Shown here: one piece after another, positions 43,355-51,855 of the stretch
Layout of the letters: each line of letters opens with the position of its first letter
Position numbering within the stretch: the stretch's first letter is position 1
From: G963677085 sp963677085
GTDB lineage: Bacteria > Planctomycetota > Planctomycetia > Pirellulales > Thermoguttaceae
Length of the DNA: 64,000 bases
NCBI GenBank assembly: GCA_963677085.2
Contig: CAXXFH010000006.1
Location: forward strand, 682,001 to 746,000
Direction: 5' to 3'
Position numbers and translations under genes: made by a program
Notes under the pieces: model-generated
Database searches by the model: none
What the model was told of the DNA's origin: nothing
What the model saw: the letters and a program-made list of their open reading frames with translations, nothing else

Positions 43355-43748
43355 CCCTGCGTTCGGGTGGGGTCGGCTAGTGCGGAATGGAAGAAGGGAG
43401 CGCGGAGCGCCCCTTACCTCTACCCTAGTGACGCAGGGCGAAAATCTGGTATTGGAAAAAATCCAGAGAAACGGAATGACGTACGCAAACCGTTTGTATA
43501 AATCGGGTTGTGCGGTCTGGGTGGGTTCCGCGGAAGAGAGGCGGCCAGCGCGTAGGCTGTGCGACTAACCTCAAAGATCGTGAAGTTTATCACGGAGATC
43601 AGCGCCCAACGGGAGCGGGTTCTTGCCCGGGTGCGGGAGCACCGGTTTGGTTGGCGGCCCTGCCGCCCTGTGCTTCAACACGGCAGCCCTCGCGTCCGTT
43701 ACGCTGCCGCGCCATGCTGAAGCATGGCCTACTTCGCTACGTTTCCGG
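43355..43748. other. Intergenic region with two dispersed repeats
   Basis: Contains the CAACGGGAGCGGG block (about 43608-43675, matching about 10769-10843) and an 18-base perfect palindrome GCCATGCTGAAGCATGGC at 43711-43728. The left part should hold the promoter of the sigma factor gene, but I see no convincing boxes. No gene is supported. Confidence 0.6.
43711..43728. repeat. Perfect 18-base palindrome of the GCTGAAGCAT family
   Basis: GCCATGCTGAAGCATGGC, an eight-base stem around GA, lies about 20 bases past the stop codon of the glycosyltransferase gene. It is in the same position as its relatives at 1980, 3429 and 63889 and could act in transcript termination or 3' end protection. Confidence 0.55.
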
Positions 43749-44984
43749 TCAGCCCGTCACCTGATCGAGCATCCCCTTCACACGCGACTTCACCTCGTCG
43801 AGCAGGGCCGTGAAGCTGTTGGTGGGTTTCGACGGGCGGGTGCGGCCGGCGGCCATGGTCTCGCGGTAAAGCCGCTCGTAGGTGGATCCCAGCGTGTCGT
43901 GGGAGTAGGTGTCGGTGTCCAATGGTTTCGAGTAGCGTTGGCAATCGGCGAGGATCTGTTCCACTTTGTCGGCGAAGTCGCGAGGATCGTCGTCGGCAAA
44001 CAGCCCGTTTTCGCCCGGGTGAACGGCCGCTTGCGAGGCCATGGTATTGGTAGCCACGATGGGCATGCCCGCGGCTTGGGCCTCGTAGAGCACGATGCCT
44101 TGGGTGTCGGACGGTGAGGGAAACAGAAAAACGTCGCCCAGGTGATAGGCTACCGCCAGGGCGTCCTGGTCGAGAAAGCCGCCCATGATGAGCCGGTCGC
44201 CGACACCACGGCGTTTGGCCTCTTGCTTGAGTTGCTGCACATCGGGTCCGTCGCCCAGCATCAACAGGCCCACGTTGTGTCCCCGAGCGACCAGTTCGAC
44301 CAGCGTGTCGAGGCACCGTTGCACGTTTTTCTCCTCGGTGATACGCCCTACGCTGAGCAGCGTGGCGTCGAATCGCCGTATGCCGTATTTCTCGGCCAAC
44401 GTGTCGACAGCCTCGGGCGTAACCCGTTTGAATCGCGAGAAGTCGATTCCCGTGGGCACAGTCTCCACCCGAACGGTCGCCCCGATCGACAGCAAATACT
44501 CGCGAATCGGCTCGGTCGGCGCGATCACCAGATCGCACTGGTTGACGTATTCCAACACGTAGTTGCGCACGGCCGCGCGCGCGGCGTCGAAATCGAGCAT
44601 CACATAGTGCGTGAAAAACTCGTACAGCGTATGAAAAGTATAGACCAGCGGGATGTTGAACTCGTCGGCCACGCGCATCGCTGCTTCGCCCAGCAGGAAG
44701 GGGTGGTGGCTGTGGATGATATCGGGCCGCCACTGCTCGATGCCTGCACGGATTTCATTGCGATCGAAACTGGCCAACGGTAGGGCGAAGTTGATGCTGG
44801 GAATCGAAAGCGACGTAATCCGATAGACGTCGGCACCGTCGACTTCATCATCGTGACCATAGTCTGGCGCTATGATGGCCGTCTCGTGGCCCCGCTTCTT
44901 CAATGCCGTGTCGATGAAGTTAACCGCCACCGAGACCCCGGAAAGCCGGGGGAGGTAGTTGTTGGTGAACAGACCGACGCGCAT
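43749..44984 (-). CDS. GT4 family glycosyltransferase
   Basis: A 411-residue GT-B fold retaining glycosyltransferase of family 4. The N-terminal domain starts with MRVGLFTNNYLPRLSGVSV and has the DIIHSHHPFLLGEAAM block near residue 94. The C-terminal nucleotide-sugar domain has SVGRITEEKNV near 217, LMLGDGPD near 250, and the E-x7-E signature in FPSPSDTQGIVLYEAQAAGMP near 305. It resembles the alpha-mannosyl/glucosyl-diacylglycerol and PimB-like branch; the acceptor cannot be told from sequence alone. AAAGGA six bases before the ATG at 44984 fixes the start. Its start lies about 70 bases below the enolase stop on the same strand. Confidence 0.88.
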   Translation of the reverse strand: MRVGLFTNNYLPRLSGVSVAVNFIDTALKKRGHETAIIAPDYGHDDEVDGADVYRITSLSIPSINFALPLASFDRNEIRAGIEQWRPDIIHSHHPFLLGEAAMRVADEFNIPLVYTFHTLYEFFTHYVMLDFDAARAAVRNYVLEYVNQCDLVIAPTEPIREYLLSIGATVRVETVPTGIDFSRFKRVTPEAVDTLAEKYGIRRFDATLLSVGRITEEKNVQRCLDTLVELVARGHNVGLLMLGDGPDVQQLKQEAKRRGVGDRLIMGGFLDQDALAVAYHLGDVFLFPSPSDTQGIVLYEAQAAGMPIVATNTMASQAAVHPGENGLFADDDPRDFADKVEQILADCQRYSKPLDTDTYSHDTLGSTYERLYRETMAAGRTRPSKPTNSFTALLDEVKSRVKGMLDQVTG

Positions 44985-45051
44985 GACGTGTCCTTTCTTG
45001 ATGCGATCGCCAAGTTGCCGTTGCACGTACGGTACGTCTTCTGTCGGTGCG

Positions 45052-46377
45052 TTACAACCCCTGGGTTTCGGTTTGGCTCACCCGCAGCGGGTGTTGCCAT
45101 TCGAGATCGTCCCAGTGGTATGTGGCATCCTCGCCCAACTCGGCTTCGATCTCCAGGAGCCGGTTGTATTTGGCGATTCGCTCGCCACGACAGGTCGAGC
45201 CGGTCTTGAGTTGGCCGCCGTCCATGGCCACGGCGAAGTCGGCCAGGAAGGTATCGGCCGTTTCGCCGGAGCGATGCGAGAGGAAGTATCGCCATCCGGC
45301 CCGGCGACACATTTGCACGGCCTCGATCGTTTCGGTGACCGTACCGATTTGATTCAGCTTGATTAAGGCGGCGTTGGCCGTGTTTTCGTCGATTCCTCGA
45401 GCGATGAAATCGGTATTGGTCACGAAAATATCGTCGCCCACCACTTCAATCCGATCGCCGAACCGTTCGGTAAACCGCCGAAAGCCTTCCCAGTCGTCCT
45501 CGGCGAGTGGATCTTCCCAGAGGACAATTGGGTATTTGTCGATGAGCGTTTCGTACAGGTCGTTGAGTTGTTCGCGGGTCATCGTTCCAGCTTCCGACCA
45601 GCGGAGATTGTAGCGTCCGATTTCCGCTTCGGCAAATGAACTGGCCGCCGAGTCGATTGCCAGTGAAATGTCTTCGCCCGGCTGATAACCAGCCTTCTCG
45701 ATGGCCATGACGATCAACTCCAGGGCCTCTTCGTTGCTACGGAGATTGGGGGCGAATCCACCCTCGTCGCCTACGCTAGTTGCCAGCCCTCGATCTTTCA
45801 ATAGGCCTTTGAGTGTGTGGAATGTCTCGGCCCCGTACCGCAATCCTTCGGCGAAGTTAGGGGCGCCCAAGGGCACGACCATGAACTCCTGGAAGTCGAC
45901 ACTGTTGTCGGCGTGGGCACCGCCGTTGAGGATGTTCATCGCAGGTACCGGGATACGTCGAGCCCCAGGGCCGCCGAGGTAGGCGTACAATGGCAATCCG
46001 ACGGCGATCGCCGCCGCTTGGGCCACCGCCATCGATACGCCCAGCATCGCATTGGCCCCCAGGTTCGACTTGTCTGGGGTGCCGTCCAACTCAAGCATGA
46101 ATCGGTCGACGGTCGCTTGACGCGATGCGTCCATGCCGATTAGCCGTGGGCCGATGACTTCGTTTACATTGGCGACGGCCTTACCGACACCCTTGCCGCC
46201 GTAGCGTGTCGGATCGCCGTCACGGATTTCGACGGCCTCGTGTTCTCCGGTCGAGGCGCCCGAGGGTACCGAGGCCGACACCTCGGGCCAATCGTCGACC
46301 CCCAAAAACACGCGCACCGTTGGATTACCCCGCGAGTCGAGAATTTCCATCGCCCGAACGGAGGTGATCGTAATCAT
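45052..46377 (-). CDS. eno: Enolase (phosphopyruvate hydratase)
   Basis: A 441-residue enolase, which converts 2-phosphoglycerate to phosphoenolpyruvate in glycolysis. Signature blocks are present: ILDSRGNPTVRV at residue 12, SGASTGEHEAVE near 40, GGAHADNSVDFQEFM near 157, VLWEDPLAEDDW near 285, GDDIFVTN near 317, the active Lys in ALIKLNQIGT near 342, SHRSGETAD near 370 and LKTGSTCRGERIAKYN near 393. Small departures from the usual text exist (DSAASSFAEAEIGRYNL), but catalytic residues are retained. The start at 46377 is standard for the family, with AAGGAA upstream. It is likely cotranscribed with the glycosyltransferase gene. Confidence 0.94.
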   Translation of the reverse strand: MITITSVRAMEILDSRGNPTVRVFLGVDDWPEVSASVPSGASTGEHEAVEIRDGDPTRYGGKGVGKAVANVNEVIGPRLIGMDASRQATVDRFMLELDGTPDKSNLGANAMLGVSMAVAQAAAIAVGLPLYAYLGGPGARRIPVPAMNILNGGAHADNSVDFQEFMVVPLGAPNFAEGLRYGAETFHTLKGLLKDRGLATSVGDEGGFAPNLRSNEEALELIVMAIEKAGYQPGEDISLAIDSAASSFAEAEIGRYNLRWSEAGTMTREQLNDLYETLIDKYPIVLWEDPLAEDDWEGFRRFTERFGDRIEVVGDDIFVTNTDFIARGIDENTANAALIKLNQIGTVTETIEAVQMCRRAGWRYFLSHRSGETADTFLADFAVAMDGGQLKTGSTCRGERIAKYNRLLEIEAELGEDATYHWDDLEWQHPLRVSQTETQGL

Positions 46378-46829
46378 GGGATTTTTCCTTGCGAAGTGGG
46401 AAAAGCGGTGGACGGTACCAGATTATGGGTGGCGCCAAGTTGCCGTATTTAATCTTTCATCCCCCAATTGTATGGTTGCATGCAACCCCCACTTTCTGTG
46501 GGTTTTGGGGAGATGTCCCGGTAGCGTGGCTCTTGGAAGATGATCGTGGGGTTTGTCGCGGCGTTTGTCCGGCGAGCCAGTGAGACTTTCGGGGGGGATG
46601 CAAATTCATTGCTTTTTCTGCAGCTTCCTGAGACAATAGCGAAGTCTTTTCTGTCGAGATATTCTTCTCGGCTCCAGACGAAGAATTTGGGACGCGCCCG
46701 CGCGATCGTTTCGGGGTAGGAACCGTCGCGGCGGCATTGTTCGCAGTTGGCAAAGTGTGGGCGTTGCCACGCCAGGGCCGTGTTGCCGCAGATCAAGTCC
46801 GCGTCCATTGACTGGCAGGAGCACCCGTC
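46378..46829. other. Divergent intergenic region with a 14-base palindrome
   Basis: Lies between enolase (minus) and a PEP-CTERM gene (plus). GGTTGCATGCAACC at 46475-46488 is a perfect palindrome about 100 bases upstream of the enolase start, followed by CCCACTTTCTGTGGG, a small hairpin. The rest shows nothing clear. An open frame on the minus strand here has no protein-like features. Confidence 0.55.
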
Positions 46830-47699
46830 ATGAAGACCGTCTATTATTGGTTGTTTGCCGTCTGTTGCTGCGCCTTCGTTCTGGCTACCGGGAGCACACC
46901 GGCGATGGCAACGATTGTGGATCCCACGGATCTGGACAACCTGCAACTCTGGCTCGACGCCAGCGACCCCGACGGCGACGATACGGTCGGTGGTTCGCTC
47001 GATCCGGGAGCCACGGGCACGGCCACTTGGGTCGACAAGTCGGGTGGCGGTCGCGATGCGCTACAGGCGACCGTTGCATCGCAACCGACCCTTACCACCG
47101 GCGCCGGCGGCATTAACAATATTCCGGTGGTGCATTTTGACGGCGTCGACGACTACCTGGCGAATACAATTGACAGCTTGAATAGCTATCAGGCCAAGAC
47201 CGTGTTTGTCGTCTATCGTGTTACTAACGCCCAAACTAGCGAGCTTGGTCAACTATGGGGGCAATACAATGGCGTGGGACACGTGGCGGCTGACGGCCGA
47301 AACACGGGCCTCTGGAGTTTCGACGGCAATGCCAGCGCTACTGCCCATTACTCGGTCAATGGTGATACTCTCATTGCAGGCGGCGGGGGCGATAGCACGC
47401 AACCGTGGGTCCGCGACGAGGCACAGTTCGTCACCACGGTATTCGACAGTACTCTCTCGCTAACCGAGCACTATCTCGGGTCGCTTCTGCCGACGTTTTC
47501 CATTACGTCGCACGCCTACGGCGGCGATATCGCGGAGATCATCGTTTACTCCGACTCGCTCAGCGCCACAGAAATCGCCGACGTGCAGACTTACCTGGGC
47601 GACAAGTGGGGTATTGTGCCCGAGCCGTCGACGCTCCTGTTGGCCGCCATCGGCCTGTTGGGGCTTGTGGGGTTCGCCTGGCGCCGCCGGCGTGACTAA
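46830..47699 (+). CDS. Secreted PEP-CTERM protein, LamG-like fold
   Basis: A 289-residue exported protein. The signal peptide ends near TPAMAT at about residue 28 and the C-terminus is a PEP-CTERM tail (VPEPSTLLLAAIGLLGLVGF then WRRRRD). The body begins LDNLQLWLDASDPDGDD and continues with ATWVDKSGGGRDALQA and NNIPVVHFDGVDDYL, ending GGDIAEIIVYSDSLSATEI. This is the concanavalin-like (LamG/discoidin-type) sandwich seen in many planctomycete surface proteins. GCAGGAG precedes the ATG. The TAA stop codon overlaps the end of the following MITE-like repeat. Confidence 0.82.
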   Translation: MKTVYYWLFAVCCCAFVLATGSTPAMATIVDPTDLDNLQLWLDASDPDGDDTVGGSLDPGATGTATWVDKSGGGRDALQATVASQPTLTTGAGGINNIPVVHFDGVDDYLANTIDSLNSYQAKTVFVVYRVTNAQTSELGQLWGQYNGVGHVAADGRNTGLWSFDGNASATAHYSVNGDTLIAGGGGDSTQPWVRDEAQFVTTVFDSTLSLTEHYLGSLLPTFSITSHAYGGDIAEIIVYSDSLSATEIADVQTYLGDKWGIVPEPSTLLLAAIGLLGLVGFAWRRRRD

Positions 47700-47888
47700 G
47701 AACGTGTTTTGAAAAGCATTCTCCCCTCTCCCCCGTGGGGAGAGGGGCCGGGGGTGAGGGGTGTTCGCAGTAAGGCGATGTTCTCGAAAGCAACGTCTTC
47801 ACCGCTGTAATCCGCCCTCACCCGGCAGCTTCGCCACCACCCTCTCCCGAAAAGCGGGAGAGGGTACGCTATTTTCAAAACACGTTCT
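47699..47888. repeat. Uninterrupted MITE-like element with AGAACGTGTTTTGAAAA ends
   Basis: The ends AGAACGTGTTTTGAAAA and TTTTCAAAACACGTTCT are perfect 17-base inverted repeats bounding 190 bases. Inside are two further palindromic regions: CCCCTCTCCCCCGTGGGGAGAGGGG and CCCTCTCCCGAAAAGCGGGAGAGGG. This is the simplest copy and shows what the nested copies at 14602 and 39538 looked like before insertion. Its first base is the last base of the preceding stop codon. Confidence 0.75.
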
Positions 47889-48313
47889 AACGGGCCTTTC
47901 GCTCTTCCAGGTCATGTCAATGACCGGCCAGGTCCCTCGCTTCGTGTCAGCCGGCGCCTAAGTCGGCGCATCTCCGCCACTACCATGAACGGCATGCATT
48001 CCCCTCATTGGTGTGTGCTGCGTAAGGGTCACGCTGCTTGGCCTTTGTGGTGGTAGGCGTCTCGCGGAAACCTCTCCAGGGAGTATTTTTCGCGTTCGCC
48101 GAATTTTTTGTCCAAATGTCCAAGGGCCATCGTATTTCCCATATGCCGGTCTAGGTTGTTCGCAGTGTTGATGGTCGCCAAAACGGTTTGTAAACCGGGA
48201 AGTCGGCGGGCAGTTCCTGCGGAAAGTGGTCGAAGCGGGATCGGCGTTACTTGAGTTGCTTGAACGACTTCAGCGCTCGTATCAACATACTGACACATCG
48301 AAGGGGGGGTGAC
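47889..48313. other. Intergenic region before the LamG gene
   Basis: About 425 bases of unique DNA upstream of the plus-strand LamG gene. I see no gene, repeat or convincing promoter boxes, apart from a run of G residues just before the start codon that may serve as the ribosome site. Confidence 0.5.
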
Positions 48314-49915
48314 ATGCGGTTTCCCAAGGGTCTGACTTGCCAAGCCGTGTTATTGGGATTTTTCGTGGCGGCTGCGCCGGTGGCGTCGGCCGATACGGTC
48401 GGCTACTGGCGGATGGAGGCCGACGACAATGCCACGGGCGGATACTCGATTGCCAACGAGGTGTCGGGCAGCCCGGCGCTGACTGGGGCCTCCGGCTCGG
48501 TCAGCGGCCTGACGATGCCCGCCGACCCGGTACCGTTGACCGGCGTCGCGAATACCGGTGCCCTGGATGGCGGCGCGGATGTGAACGGGACGATCAGCAG
48601 CTACGAGGCGCTGAACTCCGAGAGTATTACTGTGGAGTTTTGGGTCAAAACCAGCGAGGGTACTGCCGGGCTGTTCACACGCAGCACCGGTAGCGACGGG
48701 ACGGAGACGGCGGGTACCGACGGTATTACGATGGTCGCTCCTAATTCCCTGGGCGTTACTTACTTCGTGGACAACGGTGATGACACATCGACGCAGTATT
48801 CGGTGGGCACGATCGACACCAATGGCACTTGGCAGCACATCGCCTTCACCTACGAGAAATCCACCGGCGTGGGCAGCTTCTATCGCGATGGTCACGAAGT
48901 GGATGCGTTTGACGGCGATGACAATCTTGCCCTCTACTGGGGTGATGGCCTAACCGACATTTCGATTGGTCAGGCGTGTGACGGGGGTGCTGGTTCCACG
49001 GGTGGCATCTTCGACGAACTGCGTATCTCCAACACCGCCTTGAGCGCGGCCAGTTTTCTTAATGCCGAGCAGTTCGCCGGCATCGCCAAGGACAGTTTTT
49101 TGACAACCACCTCTGGTACGGCGGGTACGTATGTCCACGGAGGACCGCTCTACAATACCGCAGACACAAGCAACATCGCAATTACGGAGGGCACCGTTGG
49201 TTTCTCGGCCGACAAGGTTTGGGGCGGCAGCAGCACGTCGAACATTTCATTGCGTAGTGATGCTCCCGACGACGGCGGGCTCACCCACAACCTGCTTTCC
49301 GGCGAATTGGAGGGCGCGGCACGCTTAAAGGTCAAAGATCCACGTGTCCTCGAACGGCAACTGGATGCCACGATTCCCGAGTCCAGTGCCTACTACATGA
49401 GTGCCCTGCTGCATGCGACCAAGACCGAGGAGGGCAACGTGACGAGCGTTGGTTTTTCCGGTGCCGACGACAACCGTGACACGGGCTTTCACATCGGCTT
49501 CAATGGCGACAACATCGCCCTGTTTGCCGGCGGAAACGCCTACGACTTGCTGCCTGGTGCCTACCAGGAGGACATCACCTATCTGGTCCTGGCCGAGTTG
49601 CTCGTCGACGCCTCGGGCAACGAAACGTTGAACGCCTATTTCTCCCTCGACGGTGAGAGCGGTTTCCACGTCGGCCTGACCGATCTGTCAGTGGAAACCT
49701 TTTCCTCGGTGGCCGATTTGGGCTACTTGCAGTTCATCATCAACGGCAATGGCGTAAGCGGCCTTCACGAGTGGTGGATCGACGAAGTGCGGCTGGCCAC
49801 GACGATTGCCGATCTAGGGGTCGACTTTTCGGTGGTTCCCGAGCCGTCTACCCTGGTTCTAGCGTTGTTCGGCCTGCTGGGGTTGGCTTTCTACGTCCGC
49901 CGACGGCAACGATAG
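48314..49915 (+). CDS. Secreted LamG-domain PEP-CTERM protein
   Basis: A 533-residue exported protein with a signal peptide (ending VASADT at about residue 26) and a PEP-CTERM tail (VPEPSTLVLALFGLLGLAFY then RRRQR). The N-terminal half is a LamG/concanavalin-like domain: VGYWRMEADDNATG, ESITVEFWVKTSEGTAGLF, WQHIAFTYEKSTG and GGIFDELRISNTALS. The C-terminal half is a second beta-rich region (SAYYMSALLHATKTEEG, DTGFHIGFNGD, WWIDEVRLATT) resembling other planctomycete surface proteins. The ATG at 48314 opens the signal peptide. Like the other PEP-CTERM proteins here, it is probably a cell-surface or matrix component. Confidence 0.82.
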   Translation: MRFPKGLTCQAVLLGFFVAAAPVASADTVGYWRMEADDNATGGYSIANEVSGSPALTGASGSVSGLTMPADPVPLTGVANTGALDGGADVNGTISSYEALNSESITVEFWVKTSEGTAGLFTRSTGSDGTETAGTDGITMVAPNSLGVTYFVDNGDDTSTQYSVGTIDTNGTWQHIAFTYEKSTGVGSFYRDGHEVDAFDGDDNLALYWGDGLTDISIGQACDGGAGSTGGIFDELRISNTALSAASFLNAEQFAGIAKDSFLTTTSGTAGTYVHGGPLYNTADTSNIAITEGTVGFSADKVWGGSSTSNISLRSDAPDDGGLTHNLLSGELEGAARLKVKDPRVLERQLDATIPESSAYYMSALLHATKTEEGNVTSVGFSGADDNRDTGFHIGFNGDNIALFAGGNAYDLLPGAYQEDITYLVLAELLVDASGNETLNAYFSLDGESGFHVGLTDLSVETFSSVADLGYLQFIINGNGVSGLHEWWIDEVRLATTIADLGVDFSVVPEPSTLVLALFGLLGLAFYVRRRQR

Positions 49916-50003
49916 TGCACGCCCGGGGCGGTGCTCGCCTTGCACCGCCCCCGATCAACCACCAACACCAAGCCCAGGGGTTGCAACCCCTGGGTCGGCC
50001 CAG

Positions 50004-50669
50004 CTAACTCGTTGCGCACTCATCCTGGAATTCAGTGGCCGCGGGAAATCGCCGCTCCGCGCGCAAGAAGAACAATCCTGGCTGGTCGATCAACTCGGTT
50101 TGTTTCAGCCCTGCGGTGGCCAATAGATCGGGCCAAGCGTCGGCCGAGGGCAGGTGGTCGCCCGTCACGTGGCCGCCCACTGAATCGTGGAAGGCGTTCA
50201 CGTCGGCGCTGCTGTTGAGGTGCATTACCAGTAGCCGTCCGCCGGGCTTCAGTGCGCCGGCCAGATTCTTCAGCGCCGCGGCCTGATCGCGATAATGCGG
50301 GAAGCTGTGGAAGCAGAGCACCACGTCGAACGACGACTCGCCCGGCGCGTCGCTACAGACGTCGAGATGGCGGAACTCGGCGTCGATTGCCTTGGCCCGA
50401 GCGTGCTTGAGCATCTTGGCCGAGAAGTCGAGCGCGACAACCCGAGCTGGCCGCACTTGTTCGACGAGCCAGCCGGTGAGCTGTCCGGTACCGCAGCCCA
50501 CCTCCAGCACGTCCTCGCCCGGCTGCAAGCCAAGCAGTTCGGCCTGTTCGCCCACGCGGCGGACCGTGTCCAACGGGTCCTGTTCGTCGTGGTCCCATTG
50601 ATCGGCCAGACGGTCGAAGAAGGCGATGCGGGGATCACCATCGAGCGGGGATTCGGGTGCTTGGGTCAT
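50004..50669 (-). CDS. Class I SAM-dependent methyltransferase
   Basis: A 221-residue soluble methyltransferase. The SAM-binding motif I is VLEVGCGTGQLTGWL at about residues 54-68, motif II is VVALDFSAKML near 78, and the FDVVLCFHSFPHYRD block near 114 corresponds to motif IV. LKPGGRLLVMH near 141 is the usual following strand. The fold is of the Methyltransf_11/25 type; the substrate is not evident. The N-terminal FDRLADQWDHDE is like that of small-molecule methyltransferases. It stands alone between a PEP-CTERM gene and the metal transporter operon, which runs on the other strand. Confidence 0.85.
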   Translation of the reverse strand: MTQAPESPLDGDPRIAFFDRLADQWDHDEQDPLDTVRRVGEQAELLGLQPGEDVLEVGCGTGQLTGWLVEQVRPARVVALDFSAKMLKHARAKAIDAEFRHLDVCSDAPGESSFDVVLCFHSFPHYRDQAAALKNLAGALKPGGRLLVMHLNSSADVNAFHDSVGGHVTGDHLPSADAWPDLLATAGLKQTELIDQPGLFFLRAERRFPAATEFQDECATS

Positions 50670-50706
50670 GGTAAGATGTCGAGAATGGTATGGTTAGGTC
50701 AGTCTC

Positions 50707-50737
50707 CCTGGTTCCCACGCTTTGCGTGGGAACCAGG
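50707..50737. terminator. Perfect 14-base stem hairpin
   Basis: CCTGGTTCCCACGC, TTT, GCGTGGGAACCAGG. It is a member of the GTTCCCACGC repeat family (compare 18281-18312). It lies between divergent genes, upstream of the metal transporter operon, so a terminator role would apply only to readthrough transcripts. Confidence 0.5.
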
Positions 50738-50780
50738 AAATCAGGTTAGTTTCACTGTGCCCGAGACTATGGTACCATGG

Positions 50781-50805
50781 TGTTACCGTTCGTCAATTGG
50801 TAACA
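50781..50805. promoter_or_regulatory. Inverted repeat, candidate operator of the metal transporter operon
   Basis: TGTTACC (50781-50787) and GGTAACA (50799-50805) form a perfect seven-base inverted repeat with an 11-base spacer, about 30 bases before the start codon of the binding protein. TACCAT at 50772-50777 is a possible -10 box. The position fits a repressor site, for example a Zur- or MntR-like protein, but the motif is not one I can assign. Confidence 0.45.
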
Positions 50806-50832
50806 TCTTCTGGTTGTCGCCCTGAAAAGATC

Positions 50833-51759
50833 ATGAGTAGACTTATTGCATCACGTTGGGTCCTGCTACTGGTTAGCCTATCGGTGCCGGCTGCCATGTC
50901 GGGCTGCACTCCGGCGGTCGGTGGTGCGGGCCCCAACTCGACCGGTACGGCGATGGCGGCCGAGGCGCCGATTGCCGTGTCGAATTCGTACCTGGAAGTG
51001 ATCGTCCACGACCTGTTGGGTCCCGAGGCGCCGGTGATGTGCCTGGCCGGGCCGGGCATGTGTCCGGGGCATTTCGACATTCGTCCCAGTCAGGTGCGGC
51101 GTTTGGCCGATTGCCCTTTGCTGTTGCGATTCGACTTCCAGGACGCCCTGGAGGCCCGACTTCGTAGCCGAGTCGCTGAAGGTCCACGTTTCGTGGCCAT
51201 TGGCATCTCGGGCGGCATGTGCGAACCGGCCAGCTATGGCGAGGCTTGTCGTCAGGTGGCCGACTGTTTGGTTGAAGAGAACTGCCTCGATCGCCAACAG
51301 GCCGAGCGGCGGCTCGAACAGATCGGCGATCGCATCGAGCAGCTCAAAGCTTGGGCCGCGTCCCAGGTTGCCCGGGCTGGCCTGCAAGATGCCCCCGTGC
51401 TTTGCAGCATGCACCAAGAGGCGTTTTGCGGGTTCTTAGGGCTGAACGTGGTTGCCACGTTCACCGGGGCCGACAGTGCCCGACTTAGTGAGATCGACGC
51501 GGCGGTTCGCGGCGGCGACGAGTCGGCCGTTTGTTGGATCATCGCCAACCGGCCTGAAGGACGCCACTTAGCCGATGCGTTGGCCGATCGGCTCAACGCT
51601 CGGGTGGTGGTCTTCGGCAACTTTCCCGAACCGGGGCCCAAGGGAGGTTTCGACGCCTTGGTACGCGGCAATGTCGAGCAACTGGTAGCGGCTGCGACAC
51701 AGGCTGATGCGGGCGATGAAACGAAGTCGGACATCGGAAGTCGGAAGCCGGAACGCTGA
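50833..51759 (+). CDS. Metal ABC transporter substrate-binding lipoprotein, cysteine-rich
   Basis: A 308-residue lipoprotein (lipobox AAMSGC, Cys at about residue 25) resembling the ZnuA/cluster A-I metal-binding proteins. Blocks corresponding to the family are SYLEVIVHDLLG near 53, GHFDIRPSQVRRLADC near 79 (family: DPHxxxxxPSD), SMHQEAFCGFLGLNVVATF near 195 and LADALADRLNARVVVFG near 257. The His residues GHFD and SMHQ match two of the usual metal ligands. Unusually there are about a dozen cysteines, including CLAGPGMCPG and GMCEPASYGEACRQVADC. The metal could be zinc, manganese or another ion. The ABC and permease genes follow, confirming the role. Confidence 0.75.
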   Translation: MSRLIASRWVLLLVSLSVPAAMSGCTPAVGGAGPNSTGTAMAAEAPIAVSNSYLEVIVHDLLGPEAPVMCLAGPGMCPGHFDIRPSQVRRLADCPLLLRFDFQDALEARLRSRVAEGPRFVAIGISGGMCEPASYGEACRQVADCLVEENCLDRQQAERRLEQIGDRIEQLKAWAASQVARAGLQDAPVLCSMHQEAFCGFLGLNVVATFTGADSARLSEIDAAVRGGDESAVCWIIANRPEGRHLADALADRLNARVVVFGNFPEPGPKGGFDALVRGNVEQLVAAATQADAGDETKSDIGSRKPER

Positions 51760-51855
51760 AAGCGGAAAGCGGCGGAATGGCGAAGCCGCAAGCGGCTGGC
51801 TACTGGTTCCCATGCTTTGCGTGGATACGAAACTACTCACTACCCCCCAACTTCC

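Noticed and set aside
46449..46946. Minus-strand frame of 165 codons between enolase and the PEP-CTERM gene
   Set aside because: It overlaps the start of the PEP-CTERM gene, has no ribosome site and no protein-like pattern.
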